From: Macrotis lagotis
Lineage: Eukaryota; Chordata; Mammalia; Peramelemorphia; Peramelidae
Assembly: GCF_037893015.1 (NCBI RefSeq)
Contig: NC_133661.1
Location: 225,093,157 to 225,157,156 of the forward strand
Length of the DNA: 64,000 nt
Reading direction: 5' to 3'
The translations under genes were made by a program, and so were the position numbers. The notes under the pieces are model-generated. The model saw only the letters and a list, made by a program, of their open reading frames with translations, did no database searches and was not told where the DNA came from. Below are positions 21,721 to 32,759 of this stretch, one piece after another. Numbering within the stretch: the first letter of the stretch is position 1; every line of letters starts with the position of its first letter.

Positions 21721-22099
21721 AATTTAAACTTATCAGACGTCTTCATTTTTTTTTGAAGATTTATGTTCTACAGGAATTAAACCACATTTTTTTCTTTTCA
21801 GTATACAAATAGAAAATTCATATCAACTTGTAGATGGTGATTATATTTCACATTTCTTTGCTTCTAAAGGACTCTAATTACTTTTCCTACTCAATAAGTT
21901 ATAGAATCATAGATGTGGAATTAGGACAGACCTTGGAGATTACCTAGTTTAGCATTTTACCAAATCCGGAATCAAATCCACTGCATCCCCAACAAATCAT
22001 TATTTATTTATTTAGCCTCATCTTAAAGACCTCAATTCAATAGATAACAAATTACCAAAAAATAATAATCTAGAAAATCTAGGTTTACTGTTTTTAGAC

Positions 22100-22330
22100 T
22101 TGATTCTTATTGTAGTTTAAGGAACTTTGGGGAAGACTCTGCTAATCTCTGAGTCTCAGTCTCATTTTGAAAAAAGGAGATAATACAGTTGGCAACTCAT
22201 TTGAACCTCAGTTTCCCCAGTTGTAAAATGGCAGATAATATTACTTGCAGTTTTCCCATCTCACAGGACTCTTATGTGAGAATCAAATGAAATAAAGTAT
22301 TAAAGTGATATGAAAGCTTTAAAATGTTAT
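22100..22330 (+). repeat. MIR
   Basis: 'gaacctcagtttccccagtt', 'gtaaaatggcagataatatt' and 'gagaatcaaatgaaataaag' match the 3' half of MIR. Confidence 0.65.
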
Positions 22331-22844
22331 GTAACTTAAGTTTATTATTATTATTATCATCATGGAAATAGAAGCTATTAGCTGGAATAAAAAAGGCCAA
22401 CTGTCTCTTGCCACCAAAATTTCAAAAGCAAATATTTATCAATTGATAAATAAGCAGTAACAAAAATATGTTCTACTTATTGTCTGGTAATTAGTTACTA
22501 ACAAGGATTGTCATAAGACAAAAGTATCCCAAGATATAAATAAGTATTTAGTTGAAATTATGCCAAGAACATTTTTTATTATTGAAATATTTTACAGATT
22601 AGCATTACCTGGCCACAGTGCCTTTTCTGTAAAGTATTACTATTAAAATGATATAGTAAAAAATAAAGTATAGAACTTAAATTGATTTTTATGTTTCCCC
22701 CACTTTTAAATGAATTCTACCACTTTTTATTTTGTAATTTACTAGGGAAATTCAGTCAAAGTAGAAAGTTCATCTTTTAATTTTTGGCTTATTGAAAGTT
22801 AACATTAAACTTTGACCTTTTTACTTTCTCTTCCCATTTTCTAG

Positions 22845-23010
22845 GAGTAAGTGCTGCCCCCTAGTGACATCACAGAGAGATTTCTGCAGCTGGAACAGTG
22901 GAAATAAAACAAACCAAACTACTTCTATCTACTGTGGCTGTTTCTTATCACTGGATGTTACTCCCTCACCCAAGAACTCCAGCACCCCTCTCCTCGAAGC
23001 ACAACACTAG
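22845..23010 (+). CDS. PPP4R4: Candidate alternative terminal exon of PPP4R4 (short isoform)
   Basis: A polypyrimidine tract and TTTTCTAG acceptor (22832-22844) open into a frame that accepts the two dangling bases of exon 2. The joined reading is RSKCCPLVTSQRDFCSW at its start and ends NSSTPLLEAQH before TAG at 23008-23010. That is 55 residues without a stop in AT-rich intron DNA. With exons 1 and 2 this makes a 109-residue protein that keeps the conserved N-terminus but lacks all HEAT repeats. It is rich in Ser/Thr/Cys, with no domain I recognise. The human gene is known to have alternatively spliced forms with different isoforms, and I believe one has an early alternative 3' end, but I cannot confirm from memory that it is this exon. 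The following 1.7 kb is nearly free of transposons and would be its 3' UTR. A CTCF-like site overlaps codons 4-9. Confidence 0.7.
22853..22867 (-). promoter_or_regulatory. CTCF-like motif inside the alternative exon
   Basis: The reverse strand reads TCACTAGGGGGCAGC, matching the CTCF core CCASYAGRKGGCRSY at 14 of 15 positions. It starts eight bases into the candidate terminal exon, so it is intragenic and close to the acceptor. Confidence 0.6.
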
Positions 23011-24720
23011 AAACTGAGTAGCTGTAAGACAGTGAGGAAGAACCGCAGTGTTTAGGGTTGCCATTTAGCTTTTTTCCAATTGCCTTACTTTTTAAGTGTG
23101 CATCCTCTTGGCTGTGCAGAACAGAAAACTAACACATGGAACTTTTTCCTCCCCTCTTTTGCTGTCTTGTCTTTACCATTCCTTTGTTTCCCCATCATGC
23201 ACTTGTGCTTTTAAGGTCCAGTATGGTTCCATTAAGGAAGGCCTGATTCTTCTAAGCATCTTTTGGTGGTCTGGAATCACTGGTATGTTATAGTTTGACC
23301 TCTTTCCCTTCCTGATATAGTATCAAGCAGTTACACAGTCACCTTAATGAGTGATGCTTCCCTGAATCCAAGCCATATTCTGTCCCTTTGTTCCCACTAT
23401 TTTCTACTCTTTTCTCTAACCTTAACCACTATTTAACATCACTGAGTTTTGAGGAGCCTTATAATGGTTCAAAGGATGCCCACTTCAGATTATCTTGTTT
23501 TTGGAGGTAAAAGTGATAAAATCATTAGAAATACCTTCTAGTTCTTCATCTTGTGTTATTCAGGGAAATTTGGCTTTTCTATAAGATTGATCCTTAATCC
23601 TTTTTTCCCCTTTTCCCCTTTTACTGACATCAACTTCTTTAAAAATAAGAAAAGTTTTTATGATTTGTCTTTTAAGTTATCACCATTGGTTTCAAATTCA
23701 GATGTTCTATAGTATTCCACAGAAGAGGCAAGTTAATAGAATTGTATTAGCTTTTGCTTTACTGTTGGAAAGCTAATATTGGAAAGTTGCTCCTTTTCTC
23801 CTCTGGGGTGCTGCCAACCATAGGCTGACCTCCTGAAGGGTATTGAGAGGTTCTTCAAAAGAATAGCCCAACAGATGATACTGCTTACTGGGGAGAGGTG
23901 TGTTAATGAGTGAGTTATTTTTGTGCAAAAGAAATAGGCTCCCATTTAAAAAAAATTGAGTAGAGATCATTCATTCCTCAACAGAGTACTGAAGTTGCAA
24001 TGCAATTTAAACTTCAGATAGTGAATCTTACTGAGAGCACTGAGGACAAATCTCTTTGGCCTGCTTTAGTTTGAAATATGGATTACTTGTTTTGGAAAGG
24101 AAATAGAAATATGAAGACAGAGGAAGGGTATAGGATATTCCCCCCCCCATCTGTGCTCCTGGGGGCCTTGTGATGAGGAACAGCCATAGCCATAGGAGGC
24201 ATCTGTTTCCTTTTCCTTACTCAAGTTGTGGCTTCAGAAGGCTCTCCCTGTGATAGCATCAGTGGCAAGCAGAATTGTTCTGCTGACTTCAGGAAGAAAA
24301 GTAAAAAGTTTAAAATATAAAGCATATTATTTTCTCTAAGGTAAAAATAATCAAGATTATTTCTCTATTCTTACCAACTGCATTAGAGAGTCTAGAACTT
24401 GACATATGAACCAATTCAGCAAGAATTGAGAATAGTTATCTTTTATTTTTGTTATAGTTATCTATCCAAACTACCTGAGTCCTAAAGTGTGCAGTGGAAA
24501 TCCTTCATACACACTACCATTAGACAGATTTGAATGAAACAGGGGAAACAACATACCTCTGAAATGTAACCACACAAGTAGTGATTCCTCTAGCAAAATG
24601 TTAGTTTAATCCTTTGACCTCCACATTAGAAACTTCAGTCATTATGTCATTATTAACATAATATTAGAGTTTTAGTTAAGCAAACTATAATTTTAAAAAA
24701 CCTTTTGTATCTCTGTGTGG
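23011..24720 (+). other. Candidate 3' UTR of the short PPP4R4 form
   Basis: No SINE, L1 or L2 is recognisable over about 1.7 kb, which is unusual for this intron and fits a retained 3' UTR. There is no good AATAAA here. The nearest signals are AATATA/TATAAA variants near 24316 and then ATTAAA at 24983 and AATAAA at 25207. Confidence 0.4.

Positions 24721-24721
<1 letters not shown>

Positions 24722-24751
<30 letters not shown>
24722..24751. repeat. (TA)n microsatellite
   Basis: About 15 TA units followed by a short GA run. Confidence 0.95.
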
Positions 24752-24755
<4 letters not shown>

Positions 24756-24799
24756 GAGAGAGATTTCTATGAGGTATGCATAATTAGTTCACAGAATTT

Positions 24800-24930
24800 A
24801 GAGCTGAAATTAGAGATTATTTGGTCTGTTTTCCTTATTTTACAAAAGAGGAAAATGGAGTCCTGGAAAGATTAAGTAATTTCCAGGATCACATGGATAG
24901 TAAGAGGACTGGGATTTGAATTAAGGTAAA
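24800..24930. repeat. Old MIR-like fragment
   Basis: 'ttttacaaaagaggaaaatg' followed by 'atcacatggatagtaagagg' and 'gggatttgaattaagg' resembles a reversed MIR-type core with strong decay. Confidence 0.45.
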
Positions 24931-24982
24931 ATTATGATATTCATTTATTAGCCCTTATATATTCATTACCTTTTAGCCAAAT

Positions 24983-25212
24983 ATTAAACATAGAGAACGG
25001 AGATTAATGAACATTTAAAAGTGCCATCTTTGTAGGGTAGATACAAAGAAAAATGAACCAATTCCTACTTTCATTGAACTTCTTTCTAGAGGAAATATTC
25101 ATACATGTAAATACATGTATATAGATATACATATTTATCAGTAGACACATGTTACACATGAGAATTGCAAGAAAATAGGGAGGGAAAGGTAGTCACATTT
25201 GGAAGTAATAAA
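24983..25212 (+). other. Candidate polyadenylation signals
   Basis: ATTAAA at 24983-24988 and AATAAA at 25207-25212 are the first canonical-type signals after the TAG of the candidate terminal exon. Neither has an obviously strong GU-rich element behind it, so the call is weak. Confidence 0.25.
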
Positions 25213-25330
25213 GACTTAAGGTAGAATATGGTATCTGAGCTAAGTCTTCATAGAAATAAGGAATTCAGTGAAATTTTGAGGAGGGAACATTTCTAAGCAT
25301 GGGAGCAACAAAAGAAAGAGCTTGAAGATG
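25000..25330 (-). mobile_element. Old L2 fragment, reverse
   Basis: 'ttcattgaacttctttctag' followed by a stretch of TACATG, then 'ctgagctaagtcttcataga' and 'aacatttctaagcatgggag', resembles the antisense of L2 downstream of its 3' end. Decay is heavy. Confidence 0.4.
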
Positions 25331-25844
25331 GGATATATCCTACAGCAAAGCTATGTATCTTCAGCATTACTGTTAAAAACTGGATTTCCTGTTTCCAACC
25401 TTGAATTAATTGTCATATGAAACTTCTCAAGAATTGATTTTCTGTTATTCCAGATTATAGGAAAGAGATACCTTTCAGAATTAGGATTATTGCAAGGGTC
25501 TTCAAATTTGTACAGGTTCTTCCAACAGAAAGGACCCTTAGATGCCACTAATAAGTTGTGGTAATTTTTGTAGTATATTGCTTATAGCATGGAAATGTGT
25601 GAAAATATGATAAGAAAATATGTATTCATGATCCTCTTACTGTACCATGATTTAAAGGATAATTGGTACATAATTTCATGATTTACAAAAGCTTATACTG
25701 AACCATATAATATTACATACAAATGTAGTGTTTTTCTTACTATCAGATTATAATAATAATTGTATTTCAAATAGTTATCCTTTTTGTTACTAATTAAGAA
25801 TTATGGCAATATGGAATACTTCATTACTAAATAGAAGGACCACA

Positions 25845-26010
25845 TGCTATAGTGGAAAGATGAATTTGGAATCAGAACTTGTATTGGTTCTGTCCTTTAC
25901 TGATGACCTTACACAAGTCACTTAACGTCTGTGGACCTTAGTTTCCTTCTTTTGTGACTGAATCGTTAAAACTTCCAACTCTAAATATAACGAACCTTTT
26001 TGCTAGAAAT
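25845..26010 (+). repeat. MIR
   Basis: 'atgctatagtggaaagatga', 'gatgaccttacacaagtcac' and 'gtctgtggaccttagtttcc' match MIR order. Confidence 0.7.
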
Positions 26011-26366
26011 TTTTATGTTAAGATTATGAAAGAGGACAGTGCATTTTCTTAATTTAAGTATAGTGTAGATTCAAATAGGTTATGTCTCAAAAATGTTTGT
26101 AAATTGACTGGAATTCTTAAGAGACTTTCCAATAGAAATGTATTTGCCAAAGTGATTAGATTCCCAGCAGGAATAATTAAAGCCTATTCCATCTGAAAAA
26201 TTCTTGAATTTTTAATGAAAAAATAGAAGAAAATAATATGGTTATGACATTAAATGGAAAAGCAGTATAATTGAATAATTAGTAGTGTGTGATTTAAAAA
26301 AGAAATTCAGTATCAACTCACTGACCCAGTAGTGACTTAGGAATAAAACTATGCAGAATGTACTAT

Positions 26367-27043
26367 ATTTCCCCATGTATAAGATGCACCTTTATTTTGG
26401 GGCCTGAAATTTGAAAAAAAAAGTATACATAAAGTTGTTGAATTCAAGTTTTATTCATCATGAAACTCAAGAACTTTCTGCTCATGGCTTTCAGGCATCC
26501 TTTGGGCAAGTCTGGTGTGTGGACACATGCTTAGTCCATTTTGTTTCATCAACCTGAAGTACCACTTGTTTCTCCTTTGAATTCAGTCACTTCTTTTTCA
26601 TCAGCAATTCTTGCCTCCTGCTGAACCATCTTTGCTCTTCAATCCACATCTTCAGTTACCTCTCTAACTCAAGCCATTTGACTGACATGCGTGTCTTGGC
26701 CTTCTGCTGTGGTGTCTTCAGGAGGGTTTCTTCTTCCCATAGTCATTCTTGGATTGTTTTCTCAGTTGGAGGAGGACCATACTGATGTTCAGCAGCACGA
26801 TTTCCTTTCACACTTACAAACTGGTTCACTTTGAACTTGAATTTAGCACTATACAAAAATCTTTTCTGAGCTGGAAACAACCTAATATACCAGTAAGAAA
26901 TGTGAAACCATGAGAATAAAAACAATGAACCCCCCCCAAAGCAGGAAATTCAAATGAAAAAATCTATAACCATTTTATAAGATGTTCCCAGTTTTTAGAC
27001 CCCAAATTTTTTGGAAAAGGATGTTTCATATACATGGGGAAAT
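26367..27043 (-). mobile_element. Pogo-type DNA transposon fossil with BrkDBD-like domain
   Basis: The ends are inverted repeats: ATTTCCCCATGTATAAGATG at the left, and ATTTCCCCATGTATATGAAA when the right end is reversed. Further in, both sides carry a TTTGGGG motif. On the minus strand, ending near 26746, a frame reads YSAKFKFKVNQFVSVKGNRA followed by AEHQYG and EKTIQE. This is the pattern of the Brinker-type DNA-binding domain found at the N-terminus of Pogo-like transposases and POGK. It continues into a decayed region with KAKTRMSVKWLELER, like the start of a CENP-B helix-turn-helix. The catalytic DDE part is absent, so this is an internally deleted, non-autonomous copy. Several stops break the frame. 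Cut-and-paste elements of this group target TA, and the left flank has TA. Confidence 0.7.
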
Positions 27044-27756
27044 TCAGAAGCTTCCAACCTGCCAAGTAAGCAAAAATAAAATGTAATGAGTAACCAAAAA
27101 CGTATCACTTAAATTGTACTATTAGAAGATCTCTCAGACTCTCACATAGAGCCTATTTAATTTTAGACATAGTTCCAACTGCCTGATTTCCTTCTCCAGA
27201 GAATATCTACAGAGTGAGGAAGATGAGAACTAGCTATAGGTACATTGACAACATTGAAAGGTGATGTCGGGAGAAAGGAAAACAAGAACATTTAAAAGTT
27301 TATGATTCTGGATACTTATGGAGGAGGTATCAGTATCTCTGAATTTGTAGGAAGGTATCATTGATAGTCATCATGAGCAGGTTAAATAACTTCCAATATT
27401 AGCTTAATGTGACAGGAAAACTTGAAATTATTTTGGATACTTTAGATGTTTTCATCAGACGACTGAAAGTTTTAATCCTTAAAAAGATTATGGATCAGAT
27501 CTTTTATTAAGTACCTTTGTTCCTGATAATAGTATATAAGGGAGATATCATCTTGTATGCTAGTTCTTGAAGAAAAGCAAATTTAATCAGAAGAGAATGA
27601 AGAGAGATTTTTGGAAATGATGAAATGTGTTTCCCCATATACTTTCAAGGGATTTAGAAACTAATGGAAGTAATTTTTTGGTTATCTAATTTCATTGAAA
27701 AACTTGACAGTTTACCTTTTCTTTAATGTAAATACTGCATTAAAACATATTTAAGT

Positions 27757-27907
27757 GGGGCGGCTAGATGGCACAGTGGATAGAGCACTGGCCCTGGAGT
27801 CAGGAGTACCTGAGTTCAAATTTGGCTTCAGACACTTTATCTAGCTGTGTGGCCTTGGGCAAGCCACTTAACCCCATTGCCTTGCAAAAAAAAAACCTAA
27901 AAAAAAC
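27757..27907 (+). repeat. tRNA-derived SINE
   Basis: A complete copy starting ggggcggctagatggcacag with a CCTAAAAAAA tail. Flanks AAAACATATTTAAG and AAAACATATTAAGG look like a slightly changed target-site duplication. Confidence 0.93.
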
Positions 27908-27974
27908 ATATTAAGGTATCATAAAGTGAGGAGAGGAAGAAATTTTCCTTTGGTAACTTTTTCTGACATCTTAA

Positions 27975-28692
27975 ATTAGATAACTTGTAGATATCTTAAA
28001 CTCAGTATGTCCAAAATTGAACTCATTACCTTTCCCGCTTCACTCCCCATCTTCCCTATTACTGTAGAGAAGCCACCATCCTTCCATCCCTTAGGCTTCC
28101 AACCTAGGAGTCAACCTGGATTCCTCACTATCTTATACCTGCCATATCTAACCTTTGTCAAGAAGTATTGATTGAAGCTTTGCAACACCTCTCTTCTGAC
28201 ACTGGCACTACTCTAGGGCTGGCCTCATCACCTCATGTCCAGACTGTCACATAATCTGTGCATGGGACCACCTGCTTCACATCTCTCTCCACTCTTAATT
28301 CATCCTACATTCAGCCTTGAAAACTATTTTCCTGACATGCACCTCTGGTCATATCACTTCGTTCAGTGAACTTCCAGTGGCTTCTTTTCCCCTAATCTTG
28401 CAGGATTAAATACAAAATGCTCTGCTTGACATTGAGATCTTTTCCAATCACTTTACATCGTACTCTATACATGGACTGTTTGGATCCAGTGATGCAGATC
28501 TCTGGCCTATCCCATGAACAAGACAGCAATCTTTTGATGCTTGTTTCCCTTGATATTTATCCTATCTATAGGTTGTTTCCATGGATTGTAAGCTCCTTGA
28601 TGGGTTTTTTTTTTCCTCTCTTCAGATTTCCAGCATTTAACAAGCTGCCTGGCACCCAGGAGGCACATAATCATTGTTTATTGATTAATTGT
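27975..28692 (+). mobile_element. L2 3' portion
   Basis: 'aacctaggagtcaacctgga', 'gtcatatcacttcgttcagt', 'ggattaaatacaaaatgctc' and the terminal 'gcctggcacccaggaggcac' follow the L2 ORF2 C-terminus and 3' UTR. The final 'taatcattgtttattgatta' is the L2 tail. Confidence 0.8.
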
Positions 28693-28816
28693 AACTGGGC
28701 ATGAACTGAGAGAGTCAGAAGGGTGTTGAGGGCTGTCTGTCTCTGTGGGTATGGTAGAGAGCTGGAGATGCCATTGCTGTGTCAGGAGACCTTCTGTTGG
28801 ACTCTGGCCCTGCCGG

Positions 28817-28831
28817 CCACTAGAAGGTGCC
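28817..28831 (+). promoter_or_regulatory. CTCF-like motif in intron 2
   Basis: CCACTAGAAGGTGCC matches the CTCF core at 13 of 15 positions. It lies in a short, more GC-rich island (about 28700-28860) just after an L2, pointing away from the site at 22853. Confidence 0.4.
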
Positions 28832-30107
28832 AGAGGCCCAGCCAGTTAGCGGGGAGGAGCCACAACTTCTGTGGTGTGTGTATATATCTCAAAATTCAGT
28901 GTTTTTAACTCTTCATTTACAACAAATTGGGGGACACCTGTGCCAAATTCAAACTAAATGGTTCTTTTCACTCTTAAGTAATGCTGAGAATGTTTGGGGG
29001 ATGGCTCTCCTGCTCCTCTTTTGTTGTGGATTTATTTAGTTAGATTGCTAGTATTTGTAGCCAGCTGCACCTTTTTTTGTGGAGGAAGAAGATTGGGGGG
29101 TCAGGGTGAGAAGTGGCTTTACAAATCTCAGAATGAGTTATAGTGTGACTTGGCAGCCCCCTCAAAAGAGAATGTGATCTTTTGAGTACTTTCATTATTA
29201 TCTAGAATGCAAGAAGGAATCTCCTCACTACATTATACCCTTGGAGGGCATAGAAGATAACTCTATGCAGTTCTGGGGGGGCACATTTTAAGTAGAATAT
29301 TTACAAAGTAGGGAGTGTCCAGAAGAGGAGGATGATTAAAAATTGGATATCATATCATATGGAGATCAGCGGAAGAAAGTGGCAGTTTTTAGTTTAATGA
29401 AGAAAAGGTTGGGGCCCACAAGTGTTAGAACTATCATGTAGGATAGAAGTATCAAAACAGGCCTGCAACACTAAGTGGGACCCATTCTATAAAATTAACT
29501 GGAAAATATTTATAGTAGGATATTATTACAGTAGAATAGAGATAATTTTAATAATGTGGTTTTCTAAGTCAATATGCCTTTGACTGGGATCCTTATAGTT
29601 TAGTAGCCCTTTTTCTATTTGAATTTGTTATTATTGATACAGAACACTGACCAATTTCTTCTTGTCCCAGAGAGCAGAAAAGGAATAACAGGTAGGATAA
29701 AGAGGCAGATTTTTCCTCAAAATAAAGAAAAACATCCATTTTATATCTATTTAAAAATACAATAGGATCTCATTGAGATAGCAAGTTCCCCTGTCCTTGA
29801 GCTTTTCAAGCAAAGGTTGAACTTCCAAGCCACTTATCAGGGATGTGAAAGAAGGAATTCTTGTTCAGTTAAAGATTGACTTAGATGCTCTTAAAAGGCC
29901 CTTCCAATTTGTGATTCAGTTAAAACATTGAATATCTACCATGTACAATGAACTGTGCTTAAGTTTACAAAGAAAAATCCCTGTTCTTAAGCATTGTGTT
30001 CTATTAAGGAAATATAAGATATACACAGATAAGTATAGCACAAGCAGAAGAAAAGAGTTAGTGATTAGGGGAATGAGGGAAGTCATAGAGGAATGTTAAC
30101 TACATAA

Positions 30108-30340
30108 TGAGGGTAAATAGGCTACTAAATTTGGAGTCAGAAAGACCTGAGTTTGAATCTCACATCTGATGCTGACCAGCTGTGTGCCACGGCAAGTAAC
30201 ATTTCTGAACCTCAGCTTCCAAATATGTAAATTGGAGTAATACTTGGTAGTATCTGTTTTGCAAGGTTGTTTGATACTTAAGTAAAATAATGTCTGTAAA
30301 GAACTTGACACTTCAAAGTGCTAGGTAAATGTCAGTTATC
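30108..30340 (+). repeat. MIR inserted in L2
   Basis: 'tttggagtcagaaagacctg', 'gaacctcagcttccaaatat' and 'gtctgtaaagaacttgacac' are in MIR order. Confidence 0.75.
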
Positions 30341-31069
30341 TGAGATTAGTAGCCTATTCCAGGCAGAGGGTCGATTAGAGAAGAGAGACTGGTGGTAGTC
30401 ATAATTCCAGTTGTCATAGTCATAATTGCAATTGTCATAATTCCAATGATGAGGGCCTAAGTGAGGAGGGTGGTTGTGGTATGTGTGTAGGAAAAAAGGA
30501 AGATAGAGTTAGGAGATGAGAGTAGAATCTAGGTACAGCACTAGGAGTAGAATCAAATATGTGGGAGTGGAATCTGAAGCTCACTAGATGGGAGGAAAGA
30601 TAGCAAATTAGAGTGAAGAATTAAGAATGACATTAAAATTGTGACCCTGGGTGAATGGAAGGTAGTAATTCCCTGTTGAAAAATAAGGAAGAATAGGGAT
30701 AGTTTTGGGAGGAAAGGTGATGAATTCTGTTTTAAATGTGTTGAGTTTGAGATGCCTAGGAGCACCTAGTTTGAAATGCTTTATATCATTTGGGCATAAT
30801 GGGACTAGAGCTCAAGGGAGAGACTAGGTCAGGAAATACAATTTTTGAAGTCATTAAGGTAGGAATGATAATTAAACTCGTAGTAGTTGATGAGGTCATC
30901 TGAAGAGAGTGATGAGAGAGAAAGGGACCCAGTGTAGAACTTTGTCAGACACTCATATTTATATGACAGAACATAGATGGTCATCCAGCAAAGTAGACTA
31001 AGGAGTGGCCAGAGCAGCAAGAGGAGAGCCAGGAGAACAGTGTTGTTGTTAGCATTTGTCATATGCTAC

Positions 31070-31350
31070 ATAATATTGATATTTGTCTTTCATTCTTGAA
31101 GACCACAACATCAGGGAGATGATGCTATGACAAGTACATGAATTGGAGTTGAGGGGGTGCTGTTCATCAGGCTCCTCTGGAGCCATCTGGATCCAGGGGC
31201 CAGATATGAATCAGGATGACTGAAGGTGGCCCTGGATATGAGGCTATCAGGGTGAAGTGATTTGCCCAAGGTCACAAGAAGTCCAATTTGAACTCTGCTC
31301 TTTCTTACTCTGGGACAGTGCTCTATCCACTACATCACCTAGCTGCCCTT
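31070..31350 (-). repeat. Long tRNA-derived SINE (MAR1-type), reverse
   Basis: The reversed extra 3' domain ('gtctttcattcttgaagacc', 'atgacaagtacatgaattgg') and the reversed head ('ctctatccactacatcacct', agctgccc) are complete. It splits the old L2. Confidence 0.85.
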
Positions 31351-31614
31351 CACATGCTATATAGAGAGTACAAGGATGAGGATTGAAAAAACTTTAATTT
31401 GTCTCTTGACAAAGGGATTTGGTAACAGAGGAAAATGGGTTCAGTTGAGTGATGAGGCAGGAAATCACCCTGATGAGTTGGGAAGAGAGTATAGACAGCT
31501 TTATCTAGAAGATTGACTGAATAGGGACATAAGAGGTAGGAGGATAATTGAAGGGCATGATAAGGTCAAAAGGAAATTTTTTTAAAATGATTTATGAGAT
31601 TTAGGTATTCATAG

Positions 31615-31715
31615 ATTATAATTCTAAGGATAGAGAACTTCACATTTTTTTCTTTGTATCCCCAGCACTTAGCCCTATTCCTGGCAGACAGACAAAAGCT
31701 AGTTGAATTGAGTTA
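31615..31715 (+). mobile_element. L2 3'-terminal fragment
   Basis: 'tttgtatccccagcacttag' followed by 'cctattcctggcagacagac' is the L2 3' UTR motif series. Confidence 0.55.
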
Positions 31716-32129
31716 ATTTATATTTGCAGAAGATTGGGAAGAAGTCACTAGATTAGAGAAAAGGGATGATTAGAGGTAGGATTGGGGATCTACTGGAGGA
31801 ATTGGGTGGTGTAGGAGCAAGGATATGGGGAACAATTTTAGCTAAAATTTGAGACTTTATATCAATTTAAATACACTTTACAACATAGATATGTTTTACA
31901 TAACAGTCAGATTATTATAAACTGAAGCTTTTTTGGCATTACCCATTGTTTCACAAGTGAATGAAGAGTTTTTATTTAATAAAATGATTTTGTGGAAGCT
32001 TTATTCATAGATCAGTTCTATAACATTGCTTCCCTGTTTTTCAGGGCATGGTATACTGCATATTTAATACCATCAAGCTAATTAAATGCATGTTTAATAG
32101 AGTCAGATTTGTTTCCTTTCATGTTTCTT

Positions 32130-32299
32130 TTCTTTTCTTTTTCTTTTTTTTTTTTTTTTGGTTTTTGCAAGGCAATGGGGTTAAGTGGCTTGCCCAAGGC
32201 CACACAGCTAGGCAATTAAGTGTCTGAGGTCAGATTTGAACCCAGGTACTCCTGACTCCAGGGCCGGTGCTCTATCCACTGCGCCACCTAGCTGCCCCC
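32130..32299 (-). repeat. Young tRNA-derived SINE with perfect target-site duplication
   Basis: Poly-T at the left, then gcaaggcaatggggttaagt through gcgccacctagctgcccc. It is flanked by the perfect duplication CCTTTCATGTTTCTT at 32115-32129 and 32300-32314. It is close to the consensus of this family. Confidence 0.96.
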
Positions 32300-32529
32300 C
32301 CTTTCATGTTTCTTAACTTCCAAGAAACTCTGAAGGAAAACTTTAAAATGAGTAGTGGATTGTTTGATAAATATGGCAACTTTTTTCCTTAGCATTGCTA
32401 GGGGATATAAATACTAATAGGTATTTTATTTTTATATATATAAATGTGTGTGTGTGTATATATTACTATTCATACATCATTACTTTAAAACTTTCTGACA
32501 TACTTATATTTTAAGTATAATGATAATGC

Positions 32530-32755
32530 ATTTATTATAGTACTTCAAAATTTGCAAAGTGCTTTATATCATTATGATTTAAATCTGACAACAGCCCTAA
32601 GAGGTAGGTATTATTATCTCCATTTTATAGATAAAGAAACTCAAGCTCAGAGAGGTCAAGATACTTTCTTAGGATCACAAAACTAGTAAGTGAATGTTGA
32701 AATATTCATCCAGTATTCCTTTCTTCAAGTTGAGCAATCCATTCATTATGCCATG
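32530..32755 (-). repeat. MIR, reverse
   Basis: 'atttgcaaagtgctttatat', 'aagaggtaggtattattatc', 'gataaagaaactcaagctca' and 'cattcattatgcca' match reversed MIR. Confidence 0.8.
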
Positions 32756-32759
32756 ATAC

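Larger units (their letters stand above)
29930..31575 (-). mobile_element. L2 with decayed reverse-transcriptase region
   Basis: The minus strand near 30830-31060 reads SLSSDDLINYYEFNYHSYLN, a decayed form of the L2 RT segment LGDLISSHGFNYHLYADD. Surrounding sequence ('tttaaatgtgttgagtttga', 'gagaacagtgttgttgttag') fits antisense L2. A MIR (30108-30340) and a long SINE (31070-31350) are inserted in it. Many substitutions and stops indicate great age. Confidence 0.75.

Noticed and set aside
28723-29039. Two overlapping small frames in a GC-richer patch that might be an exon
   Set aside because: I see no convincing acceptor/donor pair in phase with PPP4R4 exon 2 or 3, and exon 2 to exon 3 already joins perfectly.
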